Shown here: positions 56,070 to 64,000 of the stretch, piece after piece
How positions within the stretch are numbered: the stretch's first letter is position 1
Layout of the letters: every line of letters starts with the position of its first letter
The notes under the pieces: generated by a model
The model's database searches: none
What the model saw: the letters and a program-made list of their open reading frames with translations, nothing else
What the model was told of the DNA's origin: nothing
Program-made: the position numbers and the translations under genes
NCBI GenBank assembly: GCA_021029095.1
Contig: JAJOHG010000095.1
Coordinates: 1-64,000, forward strand
DNA from: Phellopilus nigrolimitatus
Lineage: Eukaryota > Basidiomycota > Agaricomycetes > Hymenochaetales > Hymenochaetaceae
DNA length: 64,000 nucleotides
Direction: 5' to 3'

Positions 56070-57340
56070 CCCCAACCTCTGGAACAGCGGTACGCACCGC
56101 CTCGATAACACGCTCAGCTACGCGCTCGAGCGCGCGTGGTGCTTCGCCGTGCGCCCGCACACGAACGATGTCGCGGTCGGCTTCGATGAGGACGTTGTCG
56201 TCGTCAAGCTCGGCCGCGACGAGCCCGCGCTCAGCATGGACCCCGCCAGCAAGCTTGTCTACACGCGCAACACCGACGTGCTCTCCACGAATCTGCAGGC
56301 TGCTGTGGACGTCGAGACGCCCGAGGGCCAGCGTGTCCACCTCCCCGTGCGCGAATACATTTTAAATTATAATGTCACGCGCTAATGCTCTGATAAACCC
56401 CATGTATCTCCTAGGCTATATCCCCGCTCAGAACCGCGTGTATCTCGCAGACAAGGAAGTCAGGATTTACGGATACTCCCTCTCCCTGAACCTCATCAAA
56501 TACCAATTGGCCATCCTTCGAGGCAACACTGACACTGCTGCCGAGATCCTACCGTCAATACCAAAAGAACAGCGGAACAAGGTCGCTCGATTTTTAGAAG
56601 CACGAGGTAAAGAGCATGGTTCAGACTATGATGGACACACTATTTACATCGCTATTTCCTACTATTTAAACCTGCAGGAATTGGCGCTCCAAGTGACGAC
56701 CGACCCGGACCACAAGTTCGACCTCTCGCTACAGCTTGACGACCTCGACGCGGCGCTCGAGATCACGCGAACCAGACCCGACGCCGAGGCGGAGACAAAG
56801 TGGAAGGCCGTTGGCGACCGCGCGCTGGCCATGTGGCGCTTCGACCTCGCGCGGGAGTGCTTCGAGCGCGCGGGCGACCTCAGCGCGCTGATGCTCCTGC
56901 TCCTCGCGATCGGCGACAGGGCCGGGCTCGCAAAGCTTGCCGGGCAGGCCGGTAAGCAGAACCCTCAAACGTGCTTGCTGCAAACCAGGACTGTCTTGCT
57001 GAAAGAGAGCCGCTTTGTGCAGAGGAGAAGGGGCAAAACAACCTGGCGTTCACCAGCCGGCTGCAGCTCGGTGACACGGAGGCCTGCGTCAACCTTCTCG
57101 TGAAGACGGAGCGCGCGCCGGAAGCAGCGCTCTTCGCACGGACCTACGCACCGAGGTAAGCCGCCTCTCTGCCTCTCCTCTCCTCTGAAGGCCGGAGCGA
57201 TTGACACGCTTCGCCCGTCGCAGCCTGGTGCCAAAAGCGGTGGTCGCGTGGAGCGCGGAGCTCACGTCCAAGGACTGCAAGAAATTCGCTACGACCGCAA
57301 TGTCGCCCACGGAGAACCTGGAGAATGTATGGGGTGTGGG
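56070..57340 (+). pseudogene. Captured COPB2 (beta-prime COP, Sec27) fragment
   Basis: Successive frames match the coatomer subunit beta-prime: LDNTLSYALERAWCFAVRP, TNDVAVGFDEDVVVVKLGRD, PEGQRVHLPVRE, then, skipping part of the protein, YLLGYIPAQNRVYLADKEV, EILPSIPKEQRNKVARFLEA, an intron, ELALQVTTDPDHKFDLSLQL and DDLDAALEITRT, a further helical region, another intron, and NNLAFTSRLQLGDTEACVNL and LVPKAVVAWSAEL. Introns remain, so it was captured as genomic DNA. Missing internal segments, frame breaks and absent N- and C-termini exclude function. It lies entirely inside the hAT-like element. Confidence 0.88.
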
Positions 57341-57554
57341 CGACTGGTTTCTCGTCTTCGTTGTTGTCTTTTTCGTAGCATTTTTCATGTTTTTAGCGTA
57401 GCGTACAGTCAATTTATTGCTTGATTCGCTTTTATAAAAATAAGAAAAGTGCGATAAACTGCCAGATTTAATACGATATCATCCGATAAAATACAGTACA
57501 TGAATAGAAATGACACGATTTTGCACGATTTTGCACGATCCTGCTATAGATTGT

Positions 57555-57610
57555 ATCGAGTGAGAACGAGCCAAAACTGACTAGTCAGTTTTGGCTCGTT
57601 CTCACTCGAT
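57555..57610. repeat. Perfect 56-bp palindrome
   Basis: The sequence is perfectly self-complementary with no spacer. Each half begins ATCGAGTGAGAACGAGCC and the centre is CTAG. It lies in the 3' subterminal region of the COPB2-carrying element and echoes its TIR motif TCGAGTG. Such DNA is usually unstable. Confidence 0.9.
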
Positions 57611-57759
57611 CTGGCAAGAAATATATCGTGATATTCTTAAAATATATTGTGATATCGGACCAGGTCGATTAATCCGAAATCACTCGATCTCACTCGACTT
57701 CACCCGAGTGACTTTTCACTGGGTCTGAGTAGGGGCGTTCAAAGTAGGAATGGAACGAC

Positions 57760-58548
57760 GTTCCGTTCCTGTCGGCTACCCAAATAGGAAGTGGTTACTT
57801 CAGCTTATCATCCTGAGTCACAAACAGTCACACACCCGCCGCTTGCACTGCGGCAGCGACAATGGTGCATATATGCGTCATTTCAACACTCTTGGCCATT
57901 CAAGCTCACTATACCTCGGAAAATATATCTCATAATCTATCATGCTTTTGTCCTAACAGAGTGTTCCGGATGTTCTCATATGTACATCAATTTGTAAACC
58001 GACATCCTTTGCAAGACATATTTTCTCCTTTTGTACATAACATACCTTTTTTTTTTGAAGAAGGCTTGCCATACTCATAATCATTACTTCTGTGATGCTG
58101 TATTTATATGTCTACAAAGTACTGGTCAATGGTCTTGTTGTGCTCAAATAATTCAAATACATGCTCAAGCCCTGGGTTTCACAAACAGCAAAAAATACTA
58201 AAACTTCATACAAAACATTGCAGAGTCAGAGAAAGACTTGATATGTACACAGATTACATCCAGTATGTCCATGTGTAGTCAAAGAGCAAGCCAGGAAATG
58301 ACACCAGTTTACCAAAGAGGGTCCAACTACCATTATTAGATTCGGCAATGCTATACATTTTTTTAAATCTCAGAAACTCATTATTAGTACATATATATAA
58401 CATCTCAGAGTAATCTCTTTGATTTTTAAGAGCTGAAGCAAAGTTGTTGAGGCTAGATTGATGAAATTTGGGAATGGCAAGAGATGTCACGCCGCTAGCA
58501 CTACGCTGAATAATCCCTTCCTTTCTAGGTAGCCGACAGGAACGGAAC
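57760..58548. mobile_element. Terminal-inverted-repeat element, 789 bp, AT-rich
   Basis: GTTCCGTTCCTGTCGGCTAC(C) at 57760-57780 is perfectly inverted at 58528-58548. The interior is AT-rich and non-coding. A target duplication is not evident. It lies about 30 bp right of the COPB2-carrying element, so two transposons are nearly nested here. Confidence 0.75.
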
Positions 58549-58784
58549 CTCCGTCTTGCGGCAAGCTACTTGAACATCGTTATGATATATGCATTCTGTA
58601 TGCGGCTGCTGCACTCGTTAACGGTGGCAGCACGACCATTCGGACATGACTCATGATCACGACGTTCCAGCTAGCCAGTGGACTTAGTGGACTGTACCCT
58701 GGCACGCGTTTTCAATCTTCTATTATCCTAGTCTTTGTGGCTAACTCGAGCACAGCTACGTTCTTTCAGACGCTAACCACCGTG

Positions 58785-58848
58785 CTTCTCGGCATATATA
58801 ATCCAGCTGTGAAGACACTCTAGCGTCAACACACTCTTACGCTCAACC
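58785..58848 (+). promoter_or_regulatory. Putative core promoter of the CLPB-like gene
   Basis: A TATA-like CATATATAATCC lies about 50 bp before the ATG at 58849, and the 5' leader between them is pyrimidine/AC-rich. Assignment rests on position only. Confidence 0.35.
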
Positions 58849-61800
58849 ATGAGCTCTTCTCCTGCCGCCAGAGAGCGAATGCACCATACCATGTCCAAGC
58901 GCGCTGTTTTCGTCCTTGCTGTTCTGAACGACTTGATACTCCTCGTGTACTCGCTCTTGATCGGCAAGACCAGCCTCGAACAGCTGCAAGCTCGACTTCG
59001 TGAGATGCCCGTTCAGGGACTAGTCGACGTGTCGAACGACAGAGATGAGAAAGACAACCCTCCCACCCAGGACTCGGAGCAAACTCACTCTGAAAAGCCT
59101 AAAGAGCCCTGGGTCAGCGCTATTAGCGGACTGTGCAGAGCGATCGTTAAACGCGATGTCGAGTTTGTGTCTCGGTAAGTTACGCGCAAGGAGTCAGACC
59201 ATCTCACACTTACGAGCTTCTTGAAGCGCGCTTAATGCTGCACCTTGCCTGGCAAAGACGCGTCACGACGCGTTGTGGTATCCTCTACACGCCGCAGTCC
59301 TGTCCGGCGATATGGACATCGTCAAGCTCGTGCTCGCTCAGCCAGGCATCGACGTCTGCGTAGTCGATAAATCTACGCCTGATACTTGTAACAAACTTGT
59401 GCGCGAGGAGGAGCTGGCGATCTGTACCGGAACTACCACGAAGGGGGCCACACCCCTGCATTACGCGTGCATGGTCGGAAATATCGATATTATCAAGGTG
59501 CTTCTGGAGCGGGACGCGGATTTTTACGCCGTGGACGACAAAGGTTGGACTCCGGTGGACTACTTTGATGTGCGCCTCCATGTGGATGTCTTGGCAGCAT
59601 ACAATGAGCTATTCGAGCAGTGGCGCAAGCGCAAGGAGCACTATGCTGGTAACTGATAAATGTCCTGCTATGTATCACTTTCTTCTAATGCATAAAACCG
59701 CTGTATCTTATTTCAGATTCCCTCACGATTGGCAGCCTTGCCGATATGATTAGAGAAAATAAATTTGAACGCTTCGAAACGTTGAGTGCCTCGCAAACAT
59801 CCACTCTAGCTGTATGCCGTTGACAGACGTATTGCAGCGCTCTGCAGAAAAAGCCCGAGCTCGCATCGGAAGTCACGCGCCACGATTACACGCTCCTTCA
59901 TCTAGCCGTCATTCGGCAGCTCCCCCTCTTCGTTGCACTGCTCATCTCCACGGCGCCCTCGACGCTCAACGAGCTCGACGGACGCGACGACCACACAAGC
60001 AAGACTTCGCACAACGCCTTCGCGCCGCCGACGTTCCCGCACCAGTACGTTAAGGTCGCGACGCCGCTGCACTACGCGTGCCTCACGGGGAACGTGGAAA
60101 TCATCGAGCTTCTGCTCAAAGCCGGCGCGGTCTGGGAGCATAAGGATTTCAAAGGCCGGACTCCAGAAGACCTTATCTACGAATGTGGAGAAAACGGCGA
60201 TTACGTCAAAACTGAATTCATACGCTTGCGCGACGAGGAGGACGAGAGGAGGAAGAAAACGGAAGCAAATGCAGCTGAGAGAAACGACGAAGGCAGTGGA
60301 AAACCGGACGATACAAAGGCGGTGGATGATTCGACGAAGTCAGGTAACGCTAACAAAGACAAGGGAGAAATCCAGCCAGAGAAGGAGCCCCCCAAGCACC
60401 GTATGTGACGTTCTCCTCCCTACACCCCCACCTCTCAAAAAAAAACGTCAAAGGTCCGCTCGAAGTCGTCTTAGGCGAGAAGCTCGTCGGGCAACGCGGG
60501 CCTATCCGTTCTGTCGCGAACGCAATCCGTCTGCGCGAGAACGGATGGGTCGATCCAGATCGCCCGCTCGTCATGCTTTTCCTTGGGAGCTCCGGTGTCG
60601 GAAAGACAGAGCTCGCTAAGCAGTTGGCGCTGCACCTCCATGGCAAGGATGGTCTTGCGACGGATAAGGGTAAGACGGTCAACGAGATCGAACAGTCATT
60701 CGGGTTTGTACGAATCGACATGAGCGAGTTCCAGCAGGAGCATACGGTTTTGAACCTCACAGGTGGGTAACACATGAGCGTTCTTCTGGAAAGAATGGTG
60801 ATGAAAGGAGTATGATGATTCTTTTAAGGCTCCCCGAAGGGTTACGTGGTTCGTACACTACCGCACTTGACAATTTGATTGTTGGCTTAATTGAGTCTTC
60901 AGGGTTACGATGATGAGGGATATCTGACCAGCCGTCTGAGGAAGAACCCCAAAGCCATTGTGCTTCTTGACGAGATCGAGAAGGCGCATCCGGATGTTCT
61001 CACCGTCTTTCTGCAAGTCTTCGATGACGGGCGCATTACCGACTCGAAGGTCTGCCTTTATATATGTCGCCAGCCTGACCGTTTCTTACATTTCTTCACA
61101 GCACGGCGTGATTTACTGCAAAGACGCAGTCTTCATCATGACCTCGAACCTTGCGTCGGACGAAATAAAGGAGAAAGCGCCCTTCCTGCGTGCGCTCGTT
61201 GCGGAGACAGAGGCTCAGGGCCGCCCGGAGGAGTACATGCGTGTTGTCGGGCAGTTTAACCGCGCGATCTACCCGATCCTCAAACGCGAGCTGAAGCGCG
61301 ACGAATTCCTCGGACGCATCAACCAGATCGTCGTGTTCCTGCCGCTCAGCCAGGAAGAGATCGGCACCGTCATCAAGCGCGAGCTGGATGTCTGGAGGAG
61401 GCGTGCACAGGAGAAGCATGCAATCAAGCTGAGTTGGGCGAATGAAGGTGCGAGCTGAACTACCTTTCTGTTTTCGCAAAGAAAACGCGAACTGACTGCT
61501 CTGTTTAACTAGTTGTACGGAAGCTTGCGACCGCGTATGACGTGAACTATGGCGTTCGTTCCGTAGCCAATGAAGTGCAGCGGATTGCGGTCCAGCTAAT
61601 TGCAGACGCGCAGATCCAAGGACGCATTACGAGAAAGTGAGCATATAGACATTCTAAAATACGAGATCGACATCACCTAATCTGCCCTTCAGCTGGCATG
61701 CATATTTGACAACCAACGATCTCGGTGATATTATTCTGAAATCCAGTGACTTTAGAGGTCCGCTATACTTCCAATGGTCTATACTCTTCTGATCTGATTT

Positions 61801-61864
61801 TCTAATTTTTTGTAAAACAGAAGGTGCACAATTCCGGAGAGGCTGTCGTTTCGTACTCTTTTGA
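58849..61864 (+). CDS. CLPB/SKD3-type ankyrin-AAA+ protein disaggregase
   Basis: Eleven exons join in frame: 58849-59174, 59227-59648, 59717-59811, 59848-60400, 60454-60762, 60829-60848, 60903-61049, 61102-61447, 61513-61636, 61693-61757 and 61821-61864, totalling 816 residues. An N-terminal hydrophobic segment ([20 protein letters not shown]) is followed by ankyrin repeats ([59 protein letters not shown]). A charged linker leads to one ClpB-type AAA+ module: Walker [14 protein letters not shown], pore loop [15 protein letters not shown], Walker [14 protein letters not shown], sensor-1 MTSN and sensor-2 [13 protein letters not shown]. Human CLPB (SKD3) has this architecture and works in the mitochondrial intermembrane space. 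Location here is uncertain; the N-terminal helix could be a membrane anchor. The last short exon is the least certain. Confidence 0.9.
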
Positions 61865-62940
61865 AAAAATAAAATAAAATATGTTGTACTACATTTTTAC
61901 AGTTTCGAATCGAATTGTGATGTATTCTGGTATTCAGAGTTGTCAGTCCTCGAGGAGACTATTCGCATAGAAGCTGAGAAAGGTTTGTGGAGGGAAACAA
62001 ATCTTTGTATTCGAGCGGCTACTTGAATAGTGGCTGGTTAATGACAGACCCGCAGGGAAGACCACGACTTTCTGAAGTATCTTCTTTGCGTCCATTTACG
62101 ACGCGGGCATCCAGCGAGTACCTTTTTTATGCAGCGCTTGGAAATCTCTTGTGTACTTATAAGACAAGCAAATGTATTGTATGACAAGCCGATTGAAGTC
62201 GGTCTTGTTGCTCCGCGAAATCCTCTCGACGTATACAACTGCGTCTATTGAAACAACGTAATCAGACCCTCGTCGTTGGTGTGGTTTCCAGAACGCTTAC
62301 CTACTTGTCTGATAACGGTCGAGTAAAATATCTGGAGTAACCGAGGATTATCGTATGGCGAATTTGCCGTTATTCCAGAGAAAGGGGCAAAACTCTGGTA
62401 TAGAGTCGTCGTATGTGTATTGTGGCGAGACAAATGTGAGGCTTATCTGCGAATATGTGTCGATATATGGAGCCAGCACATGCTATTATACCAGATAATT
62501 CCACCGCAAGTCCTTGACCACAAAAGCTCACGAAAAATCATCCAGTCCCCCAGCCTGCGGGGGGAATGAGATCGTACAAAGGAGTGGGCCCGAGAGACAT
62601 AAGAGCAATCGACAAGTGAGACAAAGGCTTTCTTTGTATGTATCTGTAAATATTGTCTGTCTGGCTTGTTTCCCTTTGCAAATGTGTCGAAGCTAAGGTA
62701 AAGGTTCAAAGGGTAAGCAAGAATAAAGAATAGTGCTTGCGCGGATCTCGGAGTTAAGTAGTAGACGTTACAGGTGAAGGAGCAGGCTTTATACCTCTCG
62801 AACGTCAAAGTCTCGACGCTGAAAGCAAGCCGTCAATGCTTCGGGAGGCTCTATGGCTAATTTCCATAATAACCGCGCACCAAGCCACAACGTTATCTTA
62901 TTGTGAATCAAAATGTCTGCAAGTCTGAGCTGCTATCGGA
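61865..62940. other. Intergenic, no gene seen
   Basis: AT-rich DNA with no recognisable protein, RNA or repeat structure beyond short open frames. Confidence 0.45.
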
Positions 62941-63400
62941 TCTCATCTCCCGTTCTGAGTCCCCGATAACCGGTGTTGCTTCCTAAGTTGTCCTTATATC
63001 GAGTTTGAGATAGTTCTCGGGCGGAAAGATCACTTAACACGAGAGGAGGGAAAGGGTCAAAAGTGTGAGAGCAGCGCTCCCATGGTATTCGTATCTATAT
63101 GGTGTTGACTTTGATTCCGGAAAACTACGGACTGTTCGAAAGGCAAGAAGCTGGATGATGCCGAAAGCTAAAACGGAGGCAGGTAGCACAGTGTAAGCAA
63201 GCACGCACCTGGCTTTCCGTATAGCATCCTGATTGTTACCCGGCGCTCATATTCGTCGCGCGTTCGTTGTCAGCTCTGCCGCCCTACCGCTGCGGGCAAC
63301 GTCTTTCGCTTCGAAAAGAATTGAAGAAAAGCATTGAAAGTATCAGAGGTGCAAGTAATTATGCTTTTCTTAAAATACTCACTTAATCACCAAAAACGTG
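62940..63400 (-). repeat. Copy of 51.95-52.5 kb, with snoRNA-like remnant
   Basis: The sequence aligns with the 52-kb segment (for example GTGTTGACTTTGATTCCGG against GTGTTGACTTCAACTTCCG). On the minus strand it keeps TTGCACCTCTGATACTTTC, the D-box end of the snoRNA-like block, near 63330-63355. The C-box half is lost. Confidence 0.6.
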
Positions 63401-63629
63401 TCCTTGTGGTATTATCGGGGGCGCAGTGCTATAAGTAATTGATATGTCCATTCGAGACTTCCAGGTGTAAACCACCTGTTAGAAGCCATACGCTTCTTCA
63501 TGCACTGCAGTCCGCATGTACGTTTTGACCATTTACGGTTCGCCAATATCTTCCTTCCACTCCTTTCAAAGAATACCAGAATCATCGTATGAGACTCGAA
63601 TAACAAATGAAGAAAACAGGTTACCTTGC

Positions 63630-64000
63630 GTGCTCTTTAATGAACTTCGACAAACTTTTTGCAGTCTAGATCATCGATAATGATGACTTCGACATCCCGT
63701 GAGCTCAGATGTTTATCCGCATTTTCTCGCCGGTGAAGGCCAGGAATGTGTTGAGAATGAGCGAGGGAATCCGCCTTTGTAGCTTGGAAGGCCGGCGAGA
63801 TATGTGGGCTCGATGATGGTTGGATGCGTCCCGAGTCAAGATGCTGATTTACGAGCGTTCCCAATCCCAATGTTTGTGGTACTTGTGCGGAGAGCGTCAA
63901 CGGGCCTGGTCCTTGACACTTACGATTGTGGAGATCCGAGGCCGCCCGTTCGAGCATACAGGATAGCTGAGTGCTTCTGGATGCGCTGGTTGTGCGAGGC
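63630..64000 (-). pseudogene. Cytosine deaminase relic, runs off the window
   Basis: Minus strand: at the very end ASHNQRIQKHSAIL, the exon-1 motif, and at 63700-63640 DVEVIIIDDLDCKKFVEVH, matching GVEVIVVDNQDCKDLI of the intact enzyme. The zinc-site HGE and PCDMC region between them is deleted or scrambled. The 5' end of the relic lies beyond 64000. Confidence 0.75.

Larger units (their letters stand above)
55649..57722. mobile_element. hAT-like non-autonomous element carrying a COPB2 fragment
   Basis: Left end CCCAGTGAAAAGTCACTCG and right end (complement) CCAGTGAAAAGTCACTCGG form inverted repeats that continue with a few mismatches for about 30 bp. A perfect 8-bp duplication GTCTGAGT flanks it (55641-55648 and 57723-57730). 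There is no transposase. AT-rich ends flank a GC-rich core of about 1.3 kb derived from a host gene. The 8-bp duplication and CAGTG-type end fit the hAT superfamily. Confidence 0.85.

Overview
The window looks like nuclear DNA of a filamentous basidiomycete, most likely an Agaricomycete. Genes are interrupted by many 45-70 nt GT-AG introns. A KDZ-family transposase with a CxC2-type cysteine cluster is present, as are TPR-CHAT proteins typical of mushroom genomes. Coding GC is high, and AT-rich mobile DNA lies between the genes. All functional calls come from reading translated sequence against remembered families; no search was run.

Layout. 0-1.2 kb: an 11-bp-phased A-tract array and a repeat rich in TTGGG/CCCAA motifs. 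1.4-2.0 kb: broken ribosomal protein uL3 fragment. 2.5-6.5 kb: apparently intact 11-exon KDZ transposase. 8.3-16.7 kb: left arm of a large inverted duplication (5'-broken TPR-CHAT gene, cytosine deaminase relic, frameshifted basic protein gene, intact cytosine deaminase, three tandem snoRNA-like intron units). 17.2-24.7 kb: ordinary minus-strand genes (hypothetical protein, NAT9-like acetyltransferase, BRE4/DUF2421-like membrane protein). 25.8-39.4 kb: an island of mobile and broken DNA holding a SNF2 fragment, a tandem LTR array, two Ac/hAT-type elements with perfect 8-bp target duplications, an eS1 fragment and a rearranged copy of the BRE4-like 5' end. 40.3-43.0 kb: GDT1-like transporter and siderophore-type N-acyltransferase. 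43.5-51.6 kb: right arm of the inverted duplication, with an intact 1004-residue TPR-CHAT protein. 52-55.6 kb: further decayed deaminase and acyltransferase copies. 55.6-58.5 kb: a hAT-like element carrying a COPB2 fragment, next to another terminal-inverted-repeat element. 58.8-61.9 kb: an intact CLPB/SKD3-type ankyrin-AAA+ disaggregase. 62.9-64 kb: another deaminase relic running off the window.

Four themes stand out. (1) Non-autonomous hAT-like elements have captured exons of unrelated host genes: ARPC1 plus a carbamoyl-phosphate synthase plus an unidentified piece in one, COPB2 in another. (2) A cytosine deaminase locus and a linked snoRNA-like repeat have been copied repeatedly, leaving one intact gene and five relics. 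(3) Two caspase-like CHAT genes face each other across a 27-kb interval in an inverted duplication and differ in TPR number (5 and 11). (4) A tandem LTR array is split by one of the gene-capturing elements, which gives a readable order of insertions.
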